From positions 1,823,478 through 1,887,477 of the forward strand of contig QAOA01007183.1 of the NCBI GenBank assembly GCA_003255065.1: a stretch of 64,000 nucleotides of DNA, read 5' to 3'. Below are positions 36,213-48,908 of the stretch, in pieces; within the stretch, counting starts at the first letter, position 1; each line of letters starts with the position of its first letter. The notes under the pieces are model-generated. The model was given only the letters and a program-made list of their open reading frames with translations. It ran no database searches and was not told where the DNA came from. This stretch comes from Cercis canadensis. Its lineage: Eukaryota; Streptophyta; Magnoliopsida; Fabales; Fabaceae. The position numbers were made by a program, and so were the translations under genes.

Positions 36213-37707
36213 TAAAACCATTCATCATCGCCGAATCGTCTAACTGATACGAAAGAATCCCACAAAAGATAATCTGAAATCTCTTAAAATACAAACATGA
36301 TAGCGAGAATGATCAAGATAGCTCACCTTCTATCTATAGCCATAACGGAACAAACGGCTATCTTCTTTTAATTAAAGGTGCTAATATTCATACACAAGAC
36401 TATACTGTTACATTAAATAATGGATGCGGCATGGTTAATGCTGGGTTAAGACAATTTGCTGTGAAGCTCAATCGGGGAGGGTGAAATCATAGGAGGTCCA
36501 CAAAAGAATATTCAAAGGCCCAACAAAAATCTTTGAGAGAAAAAGAAAACAAGGATATGTTTTCGGCCGAAGAAAAAAAGAAATGGACTATCTTATTACT
36601 TTAGGCGTGCCATGCTTAGCATGAGAAAAATACTTTGATAACAAAATCTTCGGTTTCAAAATTAAAATATTAATTATATAAAATACCAATCAATTTCATT
36701 GAGACCAGTATTATTATGGTAATAATATTGTAATGTAAAAATTTTATCTTTAAAAAAAATTAATTTCATTGAAAAAAAAAAAAGACAGATAAATTTGAAC
36801 ATGGTAAGTAAAAAAGAAGAAGGGAAAAACATGAAGACACACAAGAACAAGGCAAAAAAGAAAAGAAAGCAAAATAGTATTTTCTTAAATTAAAAAGATG
36901 GGAAAAAATATGGTTGTTAGAACTTAGAAGGTGGTAAATAGGTAAAATTGGAGTTGAGTATTGAATGAAAAGGACGGGAAGAGAGTAGAGTCAGATATAC
37001 CAAAAACTCAGACAAGGTGGGCGGGACTTCATTTTTCTCCTTTTTCACGTTTTTCTCTTTCATACGCAGTCCCTGACAGAGGAGAGGAGGGAGAGGGAGC
37101 CAGAGTCGTCCTTTCTATTCTCTCTTTGCCATCTCTCTCTCTCTCTCTCTCTCGAGTCAATACTTCATACCACGAAATTTCCTTCTCTTCCTTTAACGCG
37201 TTTCTTATTTTATTTTTACTTTAATTTTATTTATTTTTCAACTTGTCCAAAAATTTAATCATATGAATATCGTTTGTATACCTATCATTCGGTCAAAGCC
37301 GAGAATCGTAATTTCTCAGCTGCTTCTTTATAATATTCTCATTCTCAATATCTCATATGATTCTCGTTTTCTATTCTCCTACTTTGGTTTCCATCTTCGA
37401 CTTGGTTTCTCTGTGTGTACATAGGTATGTTTCGATTTTTTGTGGGCATATTCATTTACTTTGTGATTACTCAGTTGTTGAATCGAAGCAGTTAAGAGAT
37501 GTATGCCACTATTTTGAACAAGCTCAGCCAAGCTCTTGCATTAAATTCAGCTGATTAAGAGAATTTTCTTTTCTTCCTTGGAGTTATACTTTTACGCCGC
37601 GGATTTTCCATTCTCATTTCAATTGAAATAGAAGCTGAATTTCAGCAGGCACTGAATTTTCTTAGCTATATTGGATTTTTCTTCAATTCATAGACCTTAG
37701 AAGAACA
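36213..37707. other. Upstream region and leader of the PSK SIMULATOR gene
   Basis: AT-rich DNA to about 36960, then a pyrimidine-rich leader with a CT microsatellite (37132-37153). A GGTATG donor at about 37424 and TTTCAGCAG near 37641-37648 could bound a 5'-UTR intron, which is common in this family. No protein gene is seen before 37708. Confidence 0.45.
37132..37153 (+). repeat. (CT)n microsatellite
   Basis: An uninterrupted run of TC/CT dinucleotides of about 22 bases in the probable 5' leader of the PSI gene. Confidence 0.9.
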
Positions 37708-40700
37708 ATGGGAGCGGTTTGTTCGGCTGGGATGGTTGAGAAAAATGCACAACTTGGAGGGACGACGTTGGAGTTTTCTGGGAAGCTAAAGAAGGGAAAT
37801 AACCTTGTTAACTGGAAGGGAGGTTCCAGCACTAATGATCGTAGGAAAAATCAAAAGAAGCGAGACTCTGGTGATATACAGTCATCGATTTTCAGTGAAT
37901 CGACTCCAACTCGAACAGGGGAAAGGAAGGTATGCTTCGCTCAATAATCCTTGTAAGTAGGGCTCTAGGATTTGGTTAACGAGATTAATATTGCTACAAC
38001 TGTTTGCTAATTCAATATTATTGTTGCTAGCTTTTATTTTCCTAGAATGTAGAGAAAACACCACATTTTTTATTTTGTAAAAAATTGAAATATAGAAGGT
38101 TGATATCAAGGCGTTCGGACTTCGATCTTTGAAAGGCTAGAAGGTATAATAGAGTTATATCCGGGGGACAAAAAATACTAGGAGTAACAGAGTTTGCAAT
38201 GTAGCTATAGTTAGGCGAGTTGCAACTTATCAGAAAGAGTGCATTGATACCTGCAATCTAGAAATGATGAACCATGAACGAATTGGAAATTGAAAATTCT
38301 GCAAAATGTAATGCCAGAATATTTTAATTAGTTTTATGCATTCAACTATTATTTTGAAGGGCTTTGTTAATGAAGCAGAAGCTGGTTTAATCCTCCTAAT
38401 AGATGATTGAGATTTGAGATCTCATTAAGTATCCTGGAAATAATTCAGAAATTTGTGTCCCCGACAAATGTGGCCTTCTACTACCTTAAATTGTCAAAAA
38501 CTATAAGCAGCATAACTTTTTTTTGTTTTATTTTCATTTTTATTTTTTTTAAATTCAAGTTCCTCAAATGGCATCTTAGATTCTGTTGCAGAAGTCTACA
38601 TTCGTATTGATGTTTCATACTCTAATGAATGCTGTTTCTTCTTTGATACATCACCCAATAGAGCTCCTTTTTGGGAAGAGCTGGTGAGCGGGCAGTGGAA
38701 GTTCTGGACACACTTGGAAGTGGCATATCAAAGTTAAACACCGATAATGGATTTAATACTGGCATGGTTTCTAGAGGCCATAAAATATCTATATTGGCAT
38801 TTGAAGTAGCTAATACAATAACAAAAGGAGCAATCTTGTTTCAATCGCTTTCAGAAGAAAATATTCAGTTCCTTAGAAAGGAGATTTTACAATCAGAAGG
38901 GTTGCAGCAATTAGTTTCTACTGATATGAAGGAGTTGCTAAGTCTTGCTGAAGCTGACAAAAGGTTCTTGCTTGTTCAGAGAATAGTATGCTTTTTCTTG
39001 GAGCTTAAATATTCCTTTATGACTTGGATGTAGATTTTGTTTTCTCCATTTCTGTTCTATTTCTCTGATTTTTTTGGGGGAATTTGCAGGGAAGAATCCA
39101 ATATCTTCTCACGGGAAGTAGCTAGATTCGGAGATTTGTGTAAAGACCCACAGTGGCACAACCTAAATAGATATTTCCCAAGGTCGGTTTGCTTTTATAT
39201 GATGCCTTATGACAAGATTATGCCAATTCATCATGATTCAATTCTCAAATGGTTACTATGTTTCAGATTAGATTTGGATCTCTTTGGCCACAAACAACTT
39301 AGGGTAGAGGCAGAAAGGACAATGCAGGAGTTGATCACTCTAGCTCAGCATACTGCTGTAAGCTCATTCCCATTTTAGATAAACATTTGCTTCTATTTTT
39401 TGATCTCCTTGGTGAGCTGATGACTGAGCAAAGCCCCAGTCATAATTTGGGTTTTCTTGCATTTATGCTGCATGGTTTTGTTTCTTATATCTTTTGTTGT
39501 TATGTATCTATGCTTCCGGGGCAGACTAGACAGGTGGATCTATATCTCTTTTAAGTGCATAATCTATGGCTGATTTTTGGTTGTACTAACTATTAGTTAT
39601 TTCTTTAAGGAACTAACCTTCTCCCTTCTATATAGGAATTATACCATGAATTAAATGCTTTTGACCGTTTTCAACAAGATTACCAGCAAAAGGTTAAGGA
39701 GATGGAGTCCTTAAATCTTCCTCTGAAAGGTTAGAAATTCAAGAATATAGTACCCTGTATTATTTTTCTTAATTTCTTTGACATTTTCTATTCCATTAAA
39801 TGATAGTTTTAGTTTGGACTGTGTGCTAAAATTACTATCTCATATTTCAAGCAAGTCTAGGTTTATATTATTTGTGATGGACTCGTATTTGTTTACTTCT
39901 CATTATCATATTACCTGGGAAATAGTTTCAGATGATCAATTCTGACTATTAACCTTACATTTATACTTTCATTTAACACCCTCAAACCTATCACTGCAAT
40001 CTGCCGTATTTATTGACAGATTATGTTTTTTGTAAAATGTAGGGGAGAGTCTCACAATTTTTCAGAGTGAGCTAAAACATTAGAGAAAGCTTGTAAGGAG
40101 CTTGAAGAAGAAGTCTCTTTGGTCTAGAAATTTGGAGGAGGTATACACTTATGAAACCCTTAACAGCTTCAGAAAATTATGGCGAGGAATTATTCCTAAT
40201 ATTGCTTCCATCATTGTTGAATTCGTATTTCTTCCTTATAATAGAAATGAATCTTTTTTGTCAGCAGATTTTACAACAATGGACTTATCTGTTGAATTTG
40301 CTTATTTGCAGATAGTTGAGAAGCTCGTTGATATTGTTACCTATATAAATCAAGCAATTTCTGAGTTCCTTGGAGATTATGGTATGTGATTATATCTCAT
40401 CTGAATTAAATTGTTTTTAATATATATAAGGCATATGCCTCTCCTTATACACAAGGAATTCATCGCATTTCCCATCTCCCTGCTGTGAAGAACATAATAA
40501 ACTTTTATCTGTAACTCTGAACTTGCTTTATTCATCTCATGCCTCCGCTACGGTATATGATGCTCAGCAGAATAAAGACACTGGACTAATTGGGGCAATC
40601 TCAAATTTTTTTCTCCTCTTGTGGTCTGTTTCTAATGGTATGTTTGGTAGAGGGGGTAAAAGGGGTAACAGTTAAGGGAGTAAATTTTACTGTCTTTATG

Positions 40701-42738
40701 TATGTTTGGTTGCACAAATGAACAATGGGTAATCTTTTAATGGAGTAACCATTACCTTCCATGTGAGTAGGTTAATGTTTACATCCTCATTAACCTCCTT
40801 AAATGTTATTCCATTAAATTTTACCCCCTTAATCATATACCAAACATACCCTAAAATGTTACCTCTTTGTGGTTGACCTCACTTGAAATGGAAGACACCA
40901 ACCATATACTTACCAAAAGGAAACTCCTGAAAGAAACACTTCCTACTGTCTCTTGGGAAATTCTTGGAAAGGCTCTATATGTAATTTCCTTTATGGCCTT
41001 CCTTATTCTGACTTAAAAGATATGTTATGCCATGATATACTTGTTTCCAAAGTCTTCCGTGCTTCTATAAGAGGGATTATGCTGTATTTCTTCTACAACC
41101 GTTCTCCCTCCTAGTCAGTTTTGCCATTTGGCTAGACGTAAACACCAGTGCAATCTGAGAGATCTCTGAGACCATTAACTGAGTTTTAACATGAACATCC
41201 CACATTCTGGTCATGTCTATGCAAACCTTGACTTATATTTGAAAATGCACTTCCATTTGTCCACTTTATATATTCTATCATGAAAACATCTGAAGTTTTA
41301 TTTTTAAGAATAGGTGCATTTTGTGATTACTATTGTAAATTCTCAAGAAAGTGTGAACTCATGGCAGGTACATTACCAGTTGTTGCCAAGTATAGCAAGG
41401 GCCCTCAAAGACTAGGTGAAGCTGGTCTCGCACTGCACTATGCTAACATTATTAATCAGATAAATATCATTGTAAGTTTTGGAGGGGAAAAAAGAGGAGT
41501 ACTTTTCAGCTGTAGTATCATGCTAATACAGTTGGTAGAGATTTACCAAGTAGGTTTCTGTCTGAATAAGAAGTTGCTTTCTATTAGGCATCTCGTCCAA
41601 CCTCTCTTCCCCAAAATATGAGGGACGCATTATATCATGGGCTACCCAACAATATCAAGAGTTCTCTCCCTTCCAAGTTGCAAACCATTGATGTCAAGAA
41701 GGAGGTATGTCCTCCCAATTCTAGCCTAATTTATTGCCTTTTTTTTCTTTTTTTATCTGCATCTTTTTTTTTGGACCCCCCTGCTTCATGAAGATTCAGC
41801 GTTATTTCTTGTTGGAATATGTTAAATTTCAATTTTCTCTAGCTCTCTGTTACGGAGGTCAAAGCTGAAATGGACAAGACTCTCCAGTGGCTTGTTCCAG
41901 TTGCTGCAAACACGACCAAGTAAGCTATGCAGGAAGTTTGTTTGAAAAGTTCCTTTTTTTTTTCTTTTTCTTTTTTGCTTGCTCGTTAGTTTGCCGATTA
42001 TTGTGTTATTTTCTTTTATGAAAACAATTCACACGGCACTGCGTTTGCTTATGCTTTTTTTTCTTGTACTGGTGGCAGGGCACATCAAGGTTTTGGATGG
42101 GTTGGGGAATGGGCAAATACAAGGTTAGCAAAAACCTCTATTTCTGTGCGTGTTTGGTGTTTATTGTGCACATGTTTGTGTGGGTAAGAATTGGCAGGGT
42201 TTATCGTATCAGCAGAATGACCTGTGATAATTTCATTTTCATTCTCATTTACAGTAATGACTTTGGCAATAATACAGTCAAAGAAAGCAACCTGATCCGC
42301 CTCCAGACACTTCACTACGCTGACAAGCAGAGGACAGATCTTTATATTTTGGAATTGTTGGCATGGCTTCACCGTTTGTTTAGCTTTGTAAGATACAGAC
42401 AACATACCTTGAAGCCAATGCCTACTCGATCTCCTCCCAAGGGACCTGATTTTCAGTCCAAGATGCGGCAATTTCTATCCACTGATTGTAGTAGCAAACC
42501 GCTGGAAACTCAACTTTCTCAAGAGGATAGGAGTTTATTGGAGGATGTAATGAGGAGGAGAAGGACTCCAGGAGTTAGCAAAAGTGAGGATTTTGCCGTC
42601 GGTAAGAAAAGAGAAGCAAGACGTTGGTCGTCGAGCAGGAGTGCTGGGAGTTCGCCAGGTAGGGAGATCGGTATGCGTATGACACCGCGCTTGCAGCACC
42701 AAAGAAATTTGGATATTATGGATGGGTTAAGATACTAA
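37708..42738 (+). CDS. PSI: PSK SIMULATOR-type protein (DUF3475/DUF668), with a premature stop in this sequence
   Basis: Twelve exons: 37708-37929, 38662-38963, 39090-39182, 39267-39357, 39636-39729, 40043-40140, 40312-40381, 41368-41471, 41588-41704, 41843-41919, 42079-42123 and 42255-42738. All joins keep frame, for 598 codons plus the stop. The N-terminus MGAVCSAG fits N-myristoylation and palmitoylation, so plasma-membrane anchoring is likely. DUF3475 is seen as HKISILAFEVANTITKGA and DUF668 as GEAGLALHYANIINQI; the Ser/Arg-rich end follows. Arabidopsis PSI proteins promote growth with phytosulfokine and brassinosteroid signalling. In exon 6 an in-frame TAG at 40081-40083 (codon 281) sits where Gln (CAG) is expected, between DUF3475 and DUF668. 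All other exons and splice sites look intact, so this is a sequencing error, a null allele or a very recent pseudogene. Intron 7 holds a MITE. Confidence 0.88.
40633..40854. mobile_element. Tourist-like MITE in an intron of the PSI gene
   Basis: TAA repeats at 40633-40635 and 40852-40854 flank a 216-bp segment. Its ends are TGGTATGTTTGGTA and the inverted TACCAAACATACCC-like copy at the right (positions 40838-40851, one base off). A TAA/TTA target and TIRs of this sort are typical of PIF/Harbinger-derived MITEs. It has no coding potential. It sits in the 986-bp intron between exons 7 and 8 and should be spliced out. Confidence 0.7.
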
Positions 42739-45700
42739 TAGCTTTCCTCACCCCTTCATATTCTTATTCATCGATTTTCTTGCTAGCCATCTCTATTCTT
42801 AAAGAAATTTCTGTATATATCCATATATAAATACTAAATGCCTAAGGTCTAATCTTCTTGTTTCCTAGTTTTGTATAGGAGAAATTTCTTTTAATTCTTA
42901 CTGTATAGGAGAATGGTTGAATTTGTTTCTTGCAGCAATCAAAGAACTCTAATATTTATTTAGTTTGTGCTGTTGTAAGCAACTAACACTATGAAAAGGA
43001 GAATAAATCAACATCAGAAAAAAGAAAATGAGGCAGAGGAATAGGAGTAATTACATTATTTATAAAACAAGTAATTCAATTAAACTATTTAAAACTTTAC
43101 AAATTAGAAACCAGAAGAAAACTTTCAATATATTTTGGTCCTTCAAGATAGGGATCAGATTGGTTTAAGGGAGAGTGCCCAGTTTGTCGTAACCAGGCTT
43201 TGGGGTGGACACCCAACTCGCATGGTAATCGCGAGATCCAGCCACTCCTCATATCCCCTTTACTGCCTGAAGGATCATGAAGAAATAAGCATGACTCTCG
43301 TTCTATTATAGGAGCCGAATAGATTATCTATCGCTTTTCCAAACGATGTGGGATATAAATCTTAAGCAACAACCATCCCCCGGGGCAGCTCCTCTCGGGC
43401 CCTCAGGCCCCTCACAAGTCACACGCCATAACCATTTTCTCCCTCCCTCTCACCTTATCTCGTCATTTGCCATTCCTTGAATCCGGATTTGCTCAATTGT
43501 ATTTTTTTTTTTTTGTTTCCCGTAGAATTTTGAACCTGGATTCCTATAATGAAATACATATTACTCAACTATTGACGTGTTCTTTTATAGACTGTTTGTC
43601 TTCTTTTTTTTTTTATTCTAGTTTGCAATTTAATTCCTCACCAAGCGTAGCTTCAAAAAGAATGTTACATCCCCTTTGTTGATCCGGAAATCATAGTAGG
43701 AGAGAAGAATTAGAGAACTCCTCGCTGGAGAAAGATCATAGGAATACAAAACACAAGAGAATCCCACTCACGACAAAGAACAACCTCGTCTTTTTTCTTT
43801 TTTTTGGTCGTAACAGTTTGTAACATTATGGAATAGAAGTCTATGTTTGGGCCAAAAAATCTGGAGTTCTCCGTATCTCCCAAAGAGCCCAACAAGGAAA
43901 AATTTCAACTAAACATTAAGTCATTAAATAAACTGGGTTTGTCTTCCAACTCGGCTATGCTTACTTGGAGATATATAGATATCAAATATACATGATTAGG
44001 CAATTCACAGAGGCACAGAACAGAACTGATCATCATACTTCAAAGTTCCTTATTACTTCTTGTGAACATGTCAACTCCTTTTTTCTTTTAATTTAAGAAG
44101 TTATGATATTGATGGTACAAGTTGGGTAAGTTATCCATAATATTCTATGTTGATGGCATTTCTCGTGCCATCTAGCCGACCTCGAAGAAACTTGGTAAAT
44201 TGTTTTGTATAGCGTAGCAACCAAATTTGTAGCCTAGTAAGAGCCTTGGTAGTAGGGCAGGTATGTTAATTCAGCGCAAACGACAGTGTAGAATTTGTCA
44301 TGATTGGAAACTACAGAAGCTTCTTGTTAAACAAACAACAATCCGGATACAATTAATTGTATATACATATTATGTTCAATTCAAATTGGCCTGCCTTGCA
44401 TCATTTTGATGTGATCTCACATAATAGTAGCATGCGGAGGATGATCATTGAATAAAAATTATTATCCCTTCCTTTTTAAATCATAATGGAAGATTACAAA
44501 TGAAATGTTGCCATTTTGTGTATATAACTATATATATATAGCTAATTCGCTTTATTTATTTATTTATTTAATTTCAAAAAATGGTGTGAATGGGATGTTT
44601 GAGAAAGGGAAAGTAGGAGGGAGTTGTAAGGATGATGCTTTTAAGTTTCAACGATGGGCATCTTTGATTACCTTGATCAATTCATTTTAATTTTGTCTGT
44701 GCATTACCCAATCACTCATAGGTTCCAGCTCATTCCTCTATTTTATTTTTATATGAAGCTCTAACTTGAAGCTTCATCTTGTGATATCAATAATTTCAGA
44801 GAATCTTTGCATTCACTTGGAGATTGTTTCTGACTTTCCCAGTCCCTTCACAACCTCAACTTCCTAGCTAAATACAGACGCTTCTACTTCATTTCCAACG
44901 ATGCTGAAAGCAATAGCCGTTCAGACATAAGATTATATTCCTGCTATAAATTGGGCTGCTGAATAGCAACATTTTCAGGTCATTTTCCTTTTAATAGAGA
45001 GGACAGCTGTTGAACATCATTTATTTCAATTTTTTAATGATTAGGATAAAAAGGTGACGGAAACCCATTTTTCATTTCCTCAACTGCTTTCTTTTTATTT
45101 TTTATTTTTTCCTTTCCATGCAGATAAATTCTTCTCTCGTATATATATATACAGCATACTTTTTTTTTTTTTTCCAATTACACACCTCGTGAATTTATTT
45201 ATTACCTTATATGTTTTCAATTATTACTTTACATATAAAAATAATACTAAAAACTGATAAATTATACCATGACGATTGATGAGCAGTAATCAACGATACA
45301 ATTCCTTACTAAACCTTTTTCTTTATTTTTAGTTAAAGGCATATATATATACACATCGACATGATTGTTTTGTATTTTTGAGTATTCAATGTCAAAAATG
45401 TACCGTCCTTTTCTATTTTAAAAGTTCCAAATTCTAATACCCCACAAGACTCACAAGAGGGTAGAGTGTCGGCTGTGTGCGTATGGGAACTTTTTTTTTT
45501 TTTTCCTTCCTTTTCATTGGCTAAAGCTTAAGATTTAAGATTGTCCCTCCCGGCAAGGAAAATCCTTTGGAAAATGATCTCAAAAGTGAGTGGAAACTAA
45601 CGAAAAATGGCAATGCGTAACGGGATCAACCTGAACGCGATTGTCAAAAGTGGTACACCGCATATGGCTATGTGCAATGCAATGCAAAACTGTAATTCGG

Positions 45701-48098
45701 AAACAGTAATAGACAGAGAGGGAGAGAGAGAAAAGGGGGGAGGTGAATCAGGTGATGACACAGAAAATCCTTTTCTGTTAATTTGTTTCCAATGGGGAAC
45801 CTAATTAATTAATTAATCATCTCTATTGGCAACCAAGAGTAAGACAAAATCTTATGAACGAATCCTGGCCGGGCTCAAAGGTACAATAACGGGCTTAAGC
45901 TAGTTAATAACTCAATCAATTATCAAGCAAAACACTCATGAGCACCAAATAAATTATTCATGATTAAAACTGACTTATTATTAACTTTACAGTTTATACC
46001 AATACATGAATCTTACTGTTAATGGATAAAAAAAATGTTGAGGTTTCGGATTCAAATCTTTATTTTCTAACATCTCTAGCTAAAAAATTTAACTTTACTT
46101 ACCTAATAACAAAAAAAAAGTCAATAAAAATAGACAAATTAGTTATTTATGTAGACTAATTGAATCCTTACGCAATGCATAAAGCGCTAAATGAAGAGTC
46201 ATGATCAGCAAAGGAATAATAAGTAATAACAAGAGGTGGTAGAGGTGCTTATCATTATTGTTCTTACCTAACCATTGTAATTAATAATTAGGTACCGTTG
46301 AAACTAGCATTTACTACATGTTTTGAAGAGTGATTAGAGTCTGCTTGCCGGTACTCTGCAGTAAAACAAGGAGAGTGACAGCATGGCCAATAGAACAACA
46401 CTAATATGCCTGGAAAATATGCAAATCTCACTTTAGTCTATGGGTCCCTCCTCTACTTGCATGCTCTTAGTCTTAATTAATTCGATCAACTTGCGTGCTT
46501 AGAGTAAGTAACTTGTGAAAACATTAAAACCCAGTAAAAGTCTATTCCAAAGTGGTGGGCTCTTTTGTATTGCTTATTTATTAATTCAACTGATTTGCTA
46601 ATAAATATCAACCTATATATTATTTTTAATTGTGATATTTCTGACTTAGATATTTTCAAGGGCGCATATTTGGGTCAGGTTTGAATAGGCCCAGAAGTTG
46701 TTTTCTGGTGTGACCAATTTTCAGGGCAAAACCTAACTGCCTAGAAAATTATAATCGCAACTGAACCTAAGCATGTCAAGAATGGTACGAATTTTCCAAT
46801 CAGATTTTGGGAAGATTCAAGCTGATTTCAACTGTCACACTCTCAATTCCTCTCTCTGACACATAGTTCACTTGCTTCATGTTACGAAAACAAGATCGGT
46901 TGGTGCTCTACCTCTGCCAGTAGAATTGAATAGTGCATAATTTATCTACTATATCTGATAGTCAAGAGAGGTTAAGAATTCATGCTTACAAGGTTGACCA
47001 TAAAACATAAATTAAGTTAATTAATTAAAGCACCAAAAACATGTCCAAATTGAAAAGCAAGCCAAATAAGACTTGATTTTATCCATTAAGCATGTCCATC
47101 AAGGGAAGGTGACCAAGGCTGCTAGTGGTAGCTAGCTGGGCTATTGACAAAAGTTAATCAAAATTCAACCCCCTTTGAAGTTTGAACGCTGTGGGTTCCA
47201 TGCTTTACTCTCATGTATCACTATAACTTTATCAGCTTTAACGATAAGTATGTATTTGAGAACATTTCACAAGTGCACTAACTAACTGTTAAAAATCGAT
47301 TCAGTCTAAAAATTTAAATTTTTAGGTGAATGTCTATAAATAATTTGATATCTAACAGAAATCAACTATATCAATGTATAACATATATATTAGTGATTTT
47401 CCAATAAACAAAAACTAAGATGATATAATATGGTTATTTTGATGCACATTTTATATAAGGTTTATTATTGGTATTATGTATATTTTATATTTCTTACTAA
47501 GTTATATTTGTTGTATATTGATACATTTTAGAGAGCTGCTATTTAAAACCGATGGATTCACAAATCTATCTCCTCGTGTATGGGATCATCATTAGTATTT
47601 CTTCTTTCTCATTTGTTTGCTCTTTTTCCCCTTAGAAGCCGTGTACTTGCAAGACAAATGGCCACACGTACATTTTCAAGGTTAATTCGTCGCCATTGCC
47701 CTAGCTAATTAGCATGGGATTACAATAACTAAAATATGTAAACGAGTGTTACCTTTCATGACAAGCATGTCGAAAATTTCTCAAGTGCTTCCATTGCATG
47801 CAAGTCAATATATATAGCACCAACTACTTTCAAAATATATGTATAGCAACATGCACGCAACGAAACAGCAATTGCAAGAAAAATTCATGCAAGGAAGCCA
47901 GTAAAATAAAAGGAAATAATAAAGAACCAGCAAAGGGGCCACTCCATCCGTGTTAGCTGCGACAGCGTCAACATTCGCGAGGGGTAAGAATCAAAACCAT
48001 CAATTACTCATATGCATTGTATTTAACATTCTTTTATTCTTTTTGGAAGGGTATTTGTTATAAATTTACTTTCGGTTTAGACTTTTCTTGAGTTTAAC
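42739..48098. other. Intergenic, AT-rich; no supported gene
   Basis: The first 200 bases are the PSI 3' UTR. A GC-richer island at about 43165-43440 stands out from its surroundings, with a CAAACGATGTGGGATATAAA word that resembles common plant repeat ends, but I cannot bound an element. 43440-48098 contains microsatellites (TTTA units near 44551; TA runs near 45140 and 45340) and only short open frames with no known domains. I find no tRNA, LTR pair or open coding region. Confidence 0.5.
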
Positions 48099-48399
48099 GG
48101 CTTTTTGATTCAAATATTGTACTTGAGGAATTAATTTATGTATATATTGTAGTTTATAATTTATTTACATAGATATTGTAATTTTTAAAAACTTTAAAAA
48201 AAAAAAACATAATACCATTGGCCACTTATTGTGTTCAATGTGGACACACCACATGGTCAATGACGTGTTTGGTTGTCCTTATCAGCTAAAATCTATTTTT
48301 TTTTAAAAAGTGTAATATTTACATAAATAAATTTAAAAATAATATAGATGCATAAATTCTTATAAAATATATTATTTAAGTCAAAATACTAATTTTAAC
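48090..48399. mobile_element. Small foldback element (MITE), probably MULE-derived
   Basis: About 90 bases at 48099-48190 are an imperfect inverted copy of 48300-48390. Nine-base flanks (48090-48098 and 48391-48399) agree at seven of nine positions, which hints at a decayed MULE target-site duplication. It is 292 bp with no coding capacity. Confidence 0.5.
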
Positions 48400-48486
48400 A
48401 CGTGTCTGTAACTATAAAAATTAGGTTGCCCAATCTAAGGGGGAAAAGCCAATAATGATGGAGCATAAAAAAAAGATAAACTGACT

Positions 48487-48672
48487 GAAATAATACACTT
48501 TTGTAAATTATTTACACAAATGTGACAGTTTTCAAACTATTTACCTAAAATGAACACTTTTAAATATTTTATTAATTTTTTAACAAAAGTGAAATGTAGA
48601 AAAAGCCAGACAATAAACATGCTTTAGAAACTGTCCCATTTATATAAATAATTTGTAAAAGTATATTATTTC
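48487..48672. mobile_element. Small hairpin element (MITE)
   Basis: 48487-48531 and 48628-48672 are inverted copies (about 45 bp each, roughly 80% or better match), starting GAAATAATACACTTTTG and ending with its complement-like ATTATTTC. The spacer is about 96 bp. The ends share words with the 87-bp spacer at 17880-17966. The exact termini and the target duplication are not clear. Confidence 0.55.
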
Positions 48673-48908
48673 AATGAATTAACCTAAAAAAAAAAAAGGT
48701 ATGTCACTGCAATGTGCAAACAAAATGAAACGATATCAAAAGGCCTAAAACTCCGAGTTCATACCTAGACGCATCAAACTGTAATAAAGGTCAAGCAGCT
48801 AATTAATTTAATGGCTCGAACGCAAAAAATAAAAATGGCTGAAATAGATTATAGATAGCTGAATTCACATTACAAAAATCTATTCGATTAGTTTGCATGT
48901 GGATTCAT

